A stretch of 7,893 nt of DNA from Hyphomicrobiales bacterium (lineage in GTDB: Bacteria; Pseudomonadota; Alphaproteobacteria; Rhizobiales; OSC116), in the NCBI GenBank assembly GCA_013214985.1, contig JABSRY010000092.1, positions 1-7,893 on the forward strand. Reading direction: 5' to 3'. The first letter of the stretch is position 1. Each line of letters opens with the position of its first letter. This document shows, piece after piece, positions 1 to 6,195 of the stretch. The notes beneath the pieces are model-generated. The model was not told the DNA's origin. It ran no database searches and saw only the letters and a list, made by a program, of their open reading frames with translations. A program made the translations under genes and the position numbers.

Positions 1-107
1 TATCATAATCAATAGAGAATCTATTTAAATCAAAACGTCAACACAATATTCGGAGTTTCAAAGACTCAGAGTATAGCAAAAAATTCAGTCTATTTGTGCC
101 ATTTAAG

Positions 108-917
108 TTAATTTTTAATAAAAATAATTTTTGAAGCCAAAAAGCTCAAAATAAACAAGCATATAGCCACAACGATAATGGATGCATTACCTGCAATATC
201 GCCAATTAATGAAATATACAGACCACCGCTAACCGATAATACGCCAATGATAGATGCAATGACTGCCATTTTTTCGGGACTATTCGATAAATACCGAGCC
301 GCTGCCGCTGGTATGATTAAAATAGCGGAGACTAATAACAAACCCGTAATTCTCATGGTTATGGCGACTAAAACGGCAATCAAAAGTGTGAATATAAATT
401 CTGCATGTGGTTTGGCTATATTTTCTGCTTTGGTTAAATCGGGCGAAATGGTTAGCGCGACTAATGAGCGCCAATAATATAACAAAATTAACAATATGGA
501 ACCACCGCCAAAGAAGATCATCAGTAAATCTGAGCTGTCTATGGCTAGTAAACTACCAAATAAATATGCTTCTAAATCTATTCTTACATCGGGCATAAAG
601 CTAATTAAAAACAAACCAACGCCTAGCGCACCATGCGCAATAACGGTTAGTGAAACATCGCGCCCTAAACCTTTATTTTTGTCTAATAAATATAGCACCG
701 ATGCCATGATCATCGCGACTATGATGATGGAATATTGGGGCAAAATACCTAAAATTATGCCCAACACGACACCCAATAAAGAAGAGTGGGCAATGGTTTC
801 GCCCATAAATGCCATGCGCCGCCATGTTAACAAGCAACCAAATGGCCCAGCAACAAATGCCACCATAATGCCTGCAACCATCGCTCTTACAAAAAAATCA
901 TCAAAAATTTCTAGCAT
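108..917 (-). CDS. znuB: Zinc ABC transporter, inner-membrane permease ZnuB
   Basis: This is a 269-residue, strongly hydrophobic protein of the ABC-3 permease family (ZnuB/MntB type). It forms the membrane channel through which zinc delivered by periplasmic ZnuA is carried into the cytoplasm, powered by ZnuC. Family marks visible in the sequence are the N-terminal GPFGCLLTWRRMAFMGETIAHS block (residues about 24-45), the LEAYLFGSLLAI block (115-126), GLLLVSAILIIPAAAARYL (192-210) and a late GDIAGNAS (239-246). I count roughly eight hydrophobic segments, and the length is normal for the family. The gene is last in the leftward zur-znuC-znuB operon and begins 11 bases after the znuC stop, with only a weak GAG ribosome-binding signal, so translation may depend partly on znuC. 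The zinc assignment rather than manganese rests on the adjacent zur and znuA genes. No clear terminator follows it before the window edge. Confidence 0.95.
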   Translation of the reverse strand: MLEIFDDFFVRAMVAGIMVAFVAGPFGCLLTWRRMAFMGETIAHSSLLGVVLGIILGILPQYSIIIVAMIMASVLYLLDKNKGLGRDVSLTVIAHGALGVGLFLISFMPDVRIDLEAYLFGSLLAIDSSDLLMIFFGGGSILLILLYYWRSLVALTISPDLTKAENIAKPHAEFIFTLLIAVLVAITMRITGLLLVSAILIIPAAAARYLSNSPEKMAVIASIIGVLSVSGGLYISLIGDIAGNASIIVVAICLFILSFLASKIIFIKN

Positions 918-928
918 ATTTTACTCAT

Positions 929-1672
929 TTACGAAGGTTTATGATCGTGATTTTCACCATGTTCATGGCTATGATCGTGGCTATGATGATAAAGGGCAAA
1001 TTGATCGACCAGCGCCCCAAATATATTTCTAAATTCATCCATTTTTTGAATTTGTTCCGGCATGCCATGGCAACATATATGGCCATTGATGCAATATACT
1101 TTGTCGGTCGATTTCATTACCAAATGTAAATCATGCGACACCATAATAATTGCGGTATTATTGATTTTTGAAAATTCACTAATTCTATTGTTAAGTTTAA
1201 CCTCGCCTGCTTTATCAACCCCTTGCAATGCTTCATCAAGCACTAAAATATCGGGTTTTGAAAGCATGGCTCTTGCGATTAAAACCCGTTGCAGCTCTCC
1301 GCCAGAAAGATTAATTACAGGCTCATTTAACAAATGCTCGCTATCCGTGATTTTTAGCGCATCTAACAAAATTGTTGCACTATACTGTTTGGATAATGTT
1401 AGCAACCTTTTGACGTCTAACGGTAAAAAGGGACTGATTTCGAATTTTTGGGGGACATAAGAAATATTCAGCCCCGCTTTACGGTATATTTTGCCATCCT
1501 CTAGCGAATGCAACCCTAGTAACATTTTTACCAGTGATGTTTTTCCGCCCCCGTTTGGCCCTACGAATATGGCAATTTCACCCTTTTTAATTTCGAAATT
1601 AATATTCGATAAAATCGTTCTGCCTGACAGATTTAGACTGGCACCACTTGCTTTAATTAATGTTTCGCTCAC
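929..1672 (-). CDS. znuC: Zinc ABC transporter, ATP-binding protein ZnuC
   Basis: This 247-residue cytoplasmic ATPase powers zinc import with ZnuB. All ABC motifs are intact: Walker A GPNGGGKTS (residues 38-46), Q-loop Gln75 in YVPQK, signature LSGGELQR (122-129), Walker B DILVLDE (141-147) and the switch histidine His180. The start is GTG at 1672; an AAGGG ribosome-binding site lies six bases upstream and overlaps the zur stop codon, which is consistent with coupled translation. Zur ends nine bases before it. The C-terminus (229-244) is a histidine tail with eight His residues alternating with Ser, Asp, Glu and Asn. His-rich ends are known from several ZnuC proteins and are thought to bind zinc, possibly as a local sensor or buffer; that role is inference here. 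The family also includes manganese and iron ATPases, but the neighbouring genes settle the zinc call. Confidence 0.96.
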   Translation of the reverse strand: MSETLIKASGASLNLSGRTILSNINFEIKKGEIAIFVGPNGGGKTSLVKMLLGLHSLEDGKIYRKAGLNISYVPQKFEISPFLPLDVKRLLTLSKQYSATILLDALKITDSEHLLNEPVINLSGGELQRVLIARAMLSKPDILVLDEALQGVDKAGEVKLNNRISEFSKINNTAIIMVSHDLHLVMKSTDKVYCINGHICCHGMPEQIQKMDEFRNIFGALVDQFALYHHSHDHSHEHGENHDHKPS

Positions 1673-1681
1673 TTTTAACCC

Positions 1682-2161
1682 TTACACCAGTTGGCAAGAT
1701 GCGCATATACCGCGACATTCCATAATAACATGTTCAATTTTAAACCCAAAACTATCGGCTTTTTCATACAGGTTTCTTGCGCCTGTCTCGGCTATCTTTT
1801 CTTCGACATTTCCGCAATTATCGCATATAAAGGCTTGCGCCAAATGTTGCTCATTCACATCTTTTTCAATCATGCAGGCGTAATAACTGTTTTGGCTCTC
1901 TACTTTATGGATAAGATTTAGATTTAGTAAAAATTCTAATGCTCTATATACCGTCGGTGGTTGTGGCCTGCTTTGCCCTTCGGATTGTTGCTCGCGCATT
2001 ATTTCTAAAATATCATATGCGCCTAGCGCCTTATGGCCTGCGAGCAAGATGCGTAACACCTGCAACCTTTGCGGTGTTAGTTTTGCAGCTTTACTATTGG
2101 CAATTTTATGTGCCAAATTAATGGACTTATTTATGCATTTCTTATGATCGTGCGATAACAT
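1682..2161 (-). CDS. zur: Zinc uptake regulator Zur (Fur family)
   Basis: This 159-residue Fur-family repressor senses cytoplasmic zinc. The winged-helix DNA-binding domain carries LTPQR (28-32) and PTVYRAL (69-75). The structural zinc site is Cys113/Cys116 (CDNC) plus Cys153/Cys156 (CASC). Compared with E. coli Zur (Cys103, 106, 143, 146 and His77, Cys88, His96, Glu111, from memory), the spacing is strikingly preserved: His85, Cys96, His106 and Glu121 are in place to form the regulatory zinc site. This separates it from Fur and Mur. The N-terminus has an extra His4-Asp-His6...Cys9 cluster that could bind metal. The start ATG is supported by a full AGGAGG site five bases upstream. It heads the zur-znuC-znuB operon and diverges from znuA; a Zur-type palindrome overlaps its probable promoter, so it is probably autoregulated. 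Confidence 0.95.
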   Translation of the reverse strand: MLSHDHKKCINKSINLAHKIANSKAAKLTPQRLQVLRILLAGHKALGAYDILEIMREQQSEGQSRPQPPTVYRALEFLLNLNLIHKVESQNSYYACMIEKDVNEQHLAQAFICDNCGNVEEKIAETGARNLYEKADSFGFKIEHVIMECRGICASCQLV

Positions 2162-2166
2162 GAACG

Positions 2167-2172
2167 CCTCCT
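2167..2172 (-). promoter_or_regulatory. Shine-Dalgarno site of zur
   Basis: On the minus strand this reads AGGAGG, five bases before the zur ATG. It is the strongest ribosome-binding site in the window and fixes the zur start. znuA, by contrast, has only a modest GGGA. Confidence 0.85.
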
Positions 2173-2173
2173 A

Positions 2174-2192
2174 AATGTTATGTTATAACATA
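2174..2192. promoter_or_regulatory. Zur operator 1 (zur side)
   Basis: The site reads AATGTTATGTTATAACATA. It fits the Zur consensus of the gammaproteobacterial type (AATGTTATANTATAACATT, recalled from the comparative-genomics literature) at 16 of 18 defined positions, centred on 2183. Nested inside it, at 2179-2192, is a perfect 14-base palindrome TATGTTATAACATA, centred two to three bases away, which looks like the shorter Zur box reported for rhizobia and Agrobacterium. Two overlapping left half-sites (ATGTTAT at 2175 and 2180) therefore share one right half-site. It overlaps the predicted -10 of zur and lies just upstream of the zur ribosome-binding site. Zur binding here is inferred, not shown. 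Confidence 0.82.
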
Positions 2193-2208
2193 CCACTTGA
2201 CTTGGCAA
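2182..2208 (-). promoter_or_regulatory. Probable promoter of zur-znuC-znuB
   Basis: On the minus strand, a -35 TTGCCA (2203-2208, 5 of 6 to consensus) is followed after 15 bases by a -10 TATAAC (2182-2187, 5 of 6). The spacer is shorter than the ideal 17, so the exact boxes are uncertain. The -10 lies inside Zur operator 1, so bound Zur would block polymerase. The predicted transcript start is only about 14 bases before the zur ATG. Confidence 0.5.
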
Positions 2209-2225
2209 GATTAAACAATTATACA
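2197..2225 (+). promoter_or_regulatory. Probable promoter of znuA-zevA-zevB(-purU)
   Basis: A -35 TTGACT (2197-2202, 5 of 6) and a -10 TATACA (2220-2225, 4 of 6) are separated by exactly 17 bases. Zur operator 2 begins at the base after the -10, so repressor would cover the transcript start near 2232. The -35 directly abuts the predicted -35 of the opposite zur promoter (TTGACT|TGGCAA), so the two polymerases would compete for the same DNA. Confidence 0.6.
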
Positions 2226-2244
2226 AATGTTATATTATAACATT
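2226..2244. promoter_or_regulatory. Zur operator 2 (znuA side)
   Basis: The site reads AATGTTATATTATAACATT, a perfect inverted repeat of nine-base arms around one central base (2235). It matches all 18 defined positions of the gammaproteobacterial-type Zur consensus as I recall it. It sits immediately downstream of the znuA -10 and ends 10 bases before the znuA ATG. Its centre is 52 bases from that of operator 1, close to five helical turns, so two Zur dimers would lie on the same face of the DNA. Confidence 0.9.
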
Positions 2245-2254
2245 GGGAAATATT

Positions 2255-3199
2255 ATGAAACTTGGAAAAAGCTTATTATTCGTCCTGTTGGCCTCTCTTA
2301 GCGCCAATTCCGCTAATGCCGAACTCAACATCTTAAGCACCATAAAACCTATATATTATTTAGTAGAAGGTGTTAACCAAGGCATTAACCCACACAAACT
2401 TATGGTCAGTTTCTCAGTATCCCCCCATGATTATCAACCTAAACCATCTGATATACGCAAAATTAAAAATTCAGATGTTATTTTTAGAATTCATGAAAAT
2501 TTCCAACCTCGCTTGAATAAATTATTATCTGCGAATGCGGCGAACATCCCAACATTTTCACTCGCTAATTTAAAACCCATAAGATTACTCGCTAATGAAG
2601 CACATTTAAATATAGAACACCAAGAAGATGCCCATAATATGGATGAAGACCATGATGAACATGGGCATAATCATGATCATGGTGCATATGACCTGCATAT
2701 TTGGCTATCCCCCATCAATGCAATTATACTGACGCAAGAAATTGCATTACAATTGTCGAAATTAGATAAAGATAATACGGTTAAATATCAATATAACGCC
2801 GAACAACAAATTAGCAATTTAAGGAAGCTAGATTTGTCTTTACAGCAAAAATTAGCACCTCTAAAAAACAGAAACTTCTTTTCCTATCATGATGCCTACG
2901 GATATTTTACCGAAAATTTTGGCCTTAACCACTCTATTGCGGTTACGCCTTCCCAAAGCCATCAATTATCGGCAAAGAAAATGCAAGACATACTCGATTT
3001 ATCAGAAGATAAAAGCATTACTTGTGTCATGCTTGAGCCACAATTTAATGACAAAATTTCGAAAATAATTGTGAAGAAAAACCCTAAAACTAAGGTAAAC
3101 AGTTGGGATCCTTTAGGGTTTGACTTAGAGTTAGAGGCTAATTCTTATTACACACTCATTAAAAATATGGCGGATAAACTGACAACATGTTTAAGTTAA
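2255..3199 (+). CDS. znuA: Periplasmic zinc-binding protein ZnuA
   Basis: This 314-residue solute-binding protein captures zinc in the periplasm and hands it to ZnuBC. A signal peptide (residues 1-22, cleavage likely after NSANA) is followed by a cluster A-I binding fold. Probable zinc ligands are His58 in SPHDY, His148 in DLHIW and His212 in SYHDAY, the pattern of E. coli ZnuA. Cys257 and Cys312 match the disulfide known in ZnuA. Between the first two ligands is the acidic, His-rich loop typical of zinc rather than manganese binders (about 122-142, seven His). I chose ATG 2255 because it has GGGA six bases upstream; an in-frame TTG at 2243 lies inside Zur operator 2 and is unlikely. The gene heads the rightward operon, overlaps zevA by 13 bases and should be repressed by Zur when zinc is plentiful. 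Confidence 0.95.
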   Translation: MKLGKSLLFVLLASLSANSANAELNILSTIKPIYYLVEGVNQGINPHKLMVSFSVSPHDYQPKPSDIRKIKNSDVIFRIHENFQPRLNKLLSANAANIPTFSLANLKPIRLLANEAHLNIEHQEDAHNMDEDHDEHGHNHDHGAYDLHIWLSPINAIILTQEIALQLSKLDKDNTVKYQYNAEQQISNLRKLDLSLQQKLAPLKNRNFFSYHDAYGYFTENFGLNHSIAVTPSQSHQLSAKKMQDILDLSEDKSITCVMLEPQFNDKISKIIVKKNPKTKVNSWDPLGFDLELEANSYYTLIKNMADKLTTCLS

Positions 3200-3843
3200 G
3201 AAAATGGATAATATTAGCTTCATTTATTTTATTTATTGCACCCATATCAACTATAAATGCCCACCCGCATATATTAATTGATGCGCAAATAAAATTTAAC
3301 TTAAACCAAAGTAAGATAACACAACTGTCCTCGTTAACTTATATATGGCAATTTGATGAAAATTTTAGCCTGTTATTGCTAGGTGACTATGACGACAATA
3401 AGGACCAATTATTAAGTGTCGATGAGCTAACTACCTTGGCGATAGAAACCATGGAGGCCAGTAAGGAGTTAGGCTATTTTACCCATCTTGTTAAAAATGA
3501 CACCGAAATTAACCTCAAAGAAATTACAAAAATTGATGCCAAATTTGAGGATAGTCGTTTAACTTTTGAATTTACGCTTGAACTGCCCGAACCCGTTACT
3601 ATTGATGACAAACTCAAATTTGCTATATATGACGAAGAATATTACACTGCATTTAATTTGGCAGAAAAACCGAGCCTCCAACTGGTTGGCGATAATGTGA
3701 CAGGTTGTTCGATTATCCGAACCCAACAAGCTGAAGTGGATGAAAATATTGAAAATGCGCTTAAAAACGCCTTTGGCTTGGATACTGTTAATCAAGGATT
3801 TGGAGCAAAATTCGCGGAATTTGTTGGCATAAAATGTATATAA
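3187..3843 (+). CDS. zevA: DUF1007 periplasmic metal-binding protein, ZevA-like
   Basis: This 218-residue exported protein belongs to the DUF1007 family (COG3683). The signal peptide (1-25) ends at STINA, so the mature protein should begin His-Pro-His, a candidate metal-binding N-terminus. Family marks are AHPHILIDAQIKF (25-37), YIWQFDENFS (52-61), YDEEYYTAFNLAEKP (148-162) and a C-terminal GFGAKFAEFVGIKC. Residues 69-80 fit an EF-hand loop (Asp69, Asn71, Asp73, Ser77, Glu80), a calcium-type site. Cys174 and Cys217 may form a disulfide. In Haemophilus influenzae, a DUF1007/NicO pair was described as the zinc system ZevAB; I assign the name by family and context, not by alignment. It overlaps znuA by 13 bases and zevB by 10, so the three genes are translationally linked. 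The molecular role of DUF1007 proteins is not firmly established; nickel or cobalt is an alternative cargo. Confidence 0.82.
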   Translation: MFKLRKWIILASFILFIAPISTINAHPHILIDAQIKFNLNQSKITQLSSLTYIWQFDENFSLLLLGDYDDNKDQLLSVDELTTLAIETMEASKELGYFTHLVKNDTEINLKEITKIDAKFEDSRLTFEFTLELPEPVTIDDKLKFAIYDEEYYTAFNLAEKPSLQLVGDNVTGCSIIRTQQAEVDENIENALKNAFGLDTVNQGFGAKFAEFVGIKCI

Positions 3844-4805
3844 AACTAAACTATATAATGACGATATTATTGGTCTGCATATCCGTTTTATTTAATATTC
3901 AAATGACCAATGCCGCTAATGTTTTTAGACCAAGCCAAAACTCTAATATAGAGCAAAGTAATGCCTATATCCCCCAAATATTATTACCAACGGTTCGGAA
4001 GATTAGAGCGCTGCAAGCTCAATACCTAAATCAAGTGACAGAAAATTTGCGCAGCCTAAAGCAAGATAAGGCTGCTTTTATTTCGGTTTCACTAATTTTA
4101 TTGAGCTTCTTATATGGTTTATTGCACGCGGCGGGCCCTGGGCATGGCAAAGCGGTTATTTCTGCTTATCTTTTAAGCAGTAAGGCTGAACTTGAACAAG
4201 ACATTCAAATTGCCTTTTTTGCATCCATGATGCAAGCGATAACAGCGATAATTTTAGTCTTTACTGGCTTATTCATTTTTAAAAGCTCTATCAGACAAAT
4301 CAACCAAAATTTTGCATATTTTGAGTTGTTCAGTTATCTGCTCATCCTATCTTTAGGGGTTTATTTGCTTTTTATAAATATTAAAAAAGCCTTGAACCGC
4401 CACCCCAAATCTAAACATCATCAACATAATGAGGATTGTGGATGTGGGCATGAACATTTCCTCGCGCCGCGCCCTAGTTATACCATTAAACAAAAATTAC
4501 TGACTATAGCGTCTATTGGCATTCGTCCTTGTACTGGCGCGTTGATTATTCTTATACTAGCCCATAGTTTGGCGCTTTATTGGGTCGCTATTTTTGCAAC
4601 ATTTATAATGGCATTGGGCACTTTTATAACCATCGCCATTGTTGCTACTTTTGCTGTATCGGTGCAAAAAATATTTAAAAAAATGACATTAGGGCTATCT
4701 AACAAATATAAAATATTTTACATTCGCGCAATTGATGGTTTTAAAATTGCCTTCAGCTTGTTTATCATTTTAATCGGTGGCTTGCTGACATTGGCAACAT
4801 TATAA
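3834..4805 (+). CDS. zevB: NicO-family membrane metal transporter, ZevB-like
   Basis: This 323-residue inner-membrane protein belongs to the NicO/RcnA family (COG2215). An N-terminal hydrophobic segment (about 9-27) ending in TNA may be a cleaved signal, followed by a roughly 50-residue exported stretch. About six membrane segments follow. The two family signatures are His98-x-x-GPGHGK (98-106) and GIRPCTGA (229-236). A cytoplasmic or periplasmic loop at 190-208 is rich in His and Cys (six His, with Cys202 and Cys204), a likely metal-handling site. RcnA of this family exports nickel and cobalt, but overlap with zevA and placement behind a Zur operator argue for zinc, as in H. influenzae ZevAB. 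Transport direction cannot be read from sequence; uptake is inferred from regulation. An alternative start is Met9 (3858). purU begins nine bases downstream. Confidence 0.82.
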   Translation: MYIKLNYIMTILLVCISVLFNIQMTNAANVFRPSQNSNIEQSNAYIPQILLPTVRKIRALQAQYLNQVTENLRSLKQDKAAFISVSLILLSFLYGLLHAAGPGHGKAVISAYLLSSKAELEQDIQIAFFASMMQAITAIILVFTGLFIFKSSIRQINQNFAYFELFSYLLILSLGVYLLFINIKKALNRHPKSKHHQHNEDCGCGHEHFLAPRPSYTIKQKLLTIASIGIRPCTGALIILILAHSLALYWVAIFATFIMALGTFITIAIVATFAVSVQKIFKKMTLGLSNKYKIFYIRAIDGFKIAFSLFIILIGGLLTLATL

Positions 4806-4814
4806 GAATGTAAA

Positions 4815-5675
4815 ATGACACAAAAAATAATTTTGAATATTAAATGCTTAGATCAAATGGGCATTGTTGCTGATGTTACTCGTTTTTTATATGATAGTGA
4901 TTTTAACATTATAGAAAGCACGCAATTTAACGACGCAAATTCGAAACAGTTTTTTATGCGCATTGAGGCCGAAAATTTAAAAGCAGATATTGATGATTTA
5001 ACTCGCTATCTTGCTGAGACTTTTTATAATATCGCTAATAAGTATAATATTGAATTTACGTTTTATGATGCAAATAAACCAATAAGAACCTTGCTGATGG
5101 TATCGAAACTCGACCATTGCCTTGAAGATGTTTTACATAGATACCGCTTAAACAGTTTAAATATAGAAATTACATCTATTGTTTCTAACCACCTAAATGC
5201 CAAGCGTATCGCAGATTTTAACAATCTGCCGTTTCATCATTTACCCATTAGTAAAGACACAAAAGACCAACAAGAAGCCAAGCTCCGCAAAATAATTGAA
5301 AACGAAAATGCTGGTCTGATTATTTTGGCGAGATATATGCAAATTTTATCTGACAAAATTAGTGCAGAATATTCGGGTAGAATAATAAATATTCACCATT
5401 CATTTTTACCCAGTTTTAAGGGCGCGAGGCCTTATCACCAAGCCTATGGTCGGGGGGTTAAAATAATTGGCGCAACCGCCCATTATGTGACTAAGGATTT
5501 GGATGAAGGCCCAATCATTGAACAAGATATTGAGCATATTACCCATGCCATGGTGCCAAAAGAGCTTATCGCGATAGGCCGTGATATTGAGCGCCGTGTG
5601 CTTTCTCGGGCTATTCGTCACCATACGGAACACCGTATTATTATAGATGAGAATAGAACCATTATACTGCGCTAA
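4815..5675 (+). CDS. purU: Formyltetrahydrofolate deformylase PurU
   Basis: This 286-residue cytoplasmic enzyme hydrolyses 10-formyltetrahydrofolate to tetrahydrofolate and formate, setting the one-carbon balance between purine synthesis and other uses. An N-terminal ACT domain (about 4-85; CLDQMGIVADVTRFLY) precedes a formyltransferase-fold domain (about 90-286). The catalytic trio of the fold is present: Asn192 and His194 in NIHHSFLPSF, and Asp230 in DLDEGPI. SNH (124-126) and GATAHYVT (219-226) are also typical. Length is normal. The ACT domain and the SNH block favour PurU over PurN, which lacks the ACT domain. It begins nine bases after zevB with no promoter or terminator visible between them, so it may be transcribed from the Zur-controlled znuA promoter. 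The ribosome-binding signal is weak (AAG only). This is an odd place for a folate gene. Confidence 0.95.
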   Translation: MTQKIILNIKCLDQMGIVADVTRFLYDSDFNIIESTQFNDANSKQFFMRIEAENLKADIDDLTRYLAETFYNIANKYNIEFTFYDANKPIRTLLMVSKLDHCLEDVLHRYRLNSLNIEITSIVSNHLNAKRIADFNNLPFHHLPISKDTKDQQEAKLRKIIENENAGLIILARYMQILSDKISAEYSGRIINIHHSFLPSFKGARPYHQAYGRGVKIIGATAHYVTKDLDEGPIIEQDIEHITHAMVPKELIAIGRDIERRVLSRAIRHHTEHRIIIDENRTIILR

Positions 5676-5677
5676 GA

Positions 5678-5707
5678 TTGCGACATTTTGCACCATTGCT
5701 TTATAAA
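5678..5707 (+). promoter_or_regulatory. Possible promoter of the truncated hemoglobin gene
   Basis: TTGCGA (5678-5683, 4 of 6) and TATAAA (5702-5707, 5 of 6) are 18 bases apart, in the only gap of note (5676-5733) between purU and the next gene. I see no FNR, NsrR or Zur-like palindrome in this gap. AT-rich DNA throws up such boxes by chance, so this is tentative. Confidence 0.4.
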
Positions 5708-5760
5708 ATTAGCCATCTATATTTACCGTCTATATGGATAAAAACAAACTAGAGAATAAT

Positions 5761-6195
5761 ATGACATCTGCAGCCGACCCAACAGCCGAAGATTTTGCCA
5801 ATATGGGCATTGATGAAGTGGTGATTCGTAAATTTGTATTGCATTTTTATGATGTGGTTCATGATGATGAAATATTGGGGCATTATTTCCACAACCAAAT
5901 GTCTGCAACATGGGATGAACATCTGGATAAAATGTGCAACTTTTGGTCAGCAATTTTACTGAAAACCCATCGATTTAATGGTCGGCCAATGCCTGCCCAT
6001 ACAAAATTGACGGGTTTACAACAAAGTGATTTTTTACATTGGTTAAAAACTTTTGAAAAATCTATAAAACATTGTTGCACTTCCGAAGCCGTGCCGCATA
6101 TTATGAAAAAGGCACATATGATTGCCAATAGCCTGCAATATGGGGTATTTTATAAGCCAGAAATTATGGGGTCTAAGCTTAATCTTAAAAATTAA
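5761..6195 (+). CDS. Group III truncated hemoglobin
   Basis: This is a small heme protein of the group III truncated globin class (Campylobacter Ctb type), 144 residues from this start. Members bind oxygen or nitric oxide; a role in nitrosative stress or oxygen chemistry is plausible but not shown by sequence. By comparison with Ctb from memory, the heme-pocket residues are TyrB10 (Tyr30, in HFYDVV), HisE7 (His54, in WDEHLDK), proximal HisF8 (His80, in MPAHTKL) and TrpG8 (Trp94, in LHWLKTF). The FNGRPMPAH stretch is diagnostic. An in-frame ATG at 5734 would add nine residues; I prefer 5761 because GAGA stands five bases before it, none is seen before 5734, and the extra residues are charged and not family-like. 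A region of 85 bases separates it from purU. It converges on the kinase gene, sharing a TTAA that holds both stops. Confidence 0.88.
   Translation: MTSAADPTAEDFANMGIDEVVIRKFVLHFYDVVHDDEILGHYFHNQMSATWDEHLDKMCNFWSAILLKTHRFNGRPMPAHTKLTGLQQSDFLHWLKTFEKSIKHCCTSEAVPHIMKKAHMIANSLQYGVFYKPEIMGSKLNLKN

Noticed and set aside
1..107. Possible terminator or leftward promoter downstream of znuB (GAGTC...ACTC inverted repeat, TTGACG on the minus strand)
   Set aside because: The stem is only four to five base pairs with no T-run after it, and no -10 box stands at a proper distance from TTGACG.
178..1032. Plus-strand open frames opposite znuB and znuC
   Set aside because: They are antisense to well-supported znuB and znuC genes, have low-complexity unfamiliar proteins and no ribosome-binding sites.
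2243..2257. TTG start for znuA four codons upstream of the ATG
   Set aside because: It lies at the end of Zur operator 2 and has no ribosome-binding site; the ATG at 2255 has GGGA at a good distance and gives a standard signal peptide.
2641..2694. Repetitive CATGATGAACATGGGCATAA-type DNA within znuA as a possible repeat element
   Set aside because: The repetition is explained by His/Asp codons of the ZnuA metal-binding loop; similar codon repetition occurs in the ZnuC tail.
4808..4813. ATGTAA start-stop pair just before purU
   Set aside because: A minimal start-stop element could modulate translation, but it has no better ribosome-binding site than purU itself and is expected by chance in AT-rich DNA.
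5734..5760. Longer globin start at ATG 5734
   Set aside because: No ribosome-binding sequence precedes it and the added nine residues extend beyond the usual family N-terminus. It cannot be excluded.
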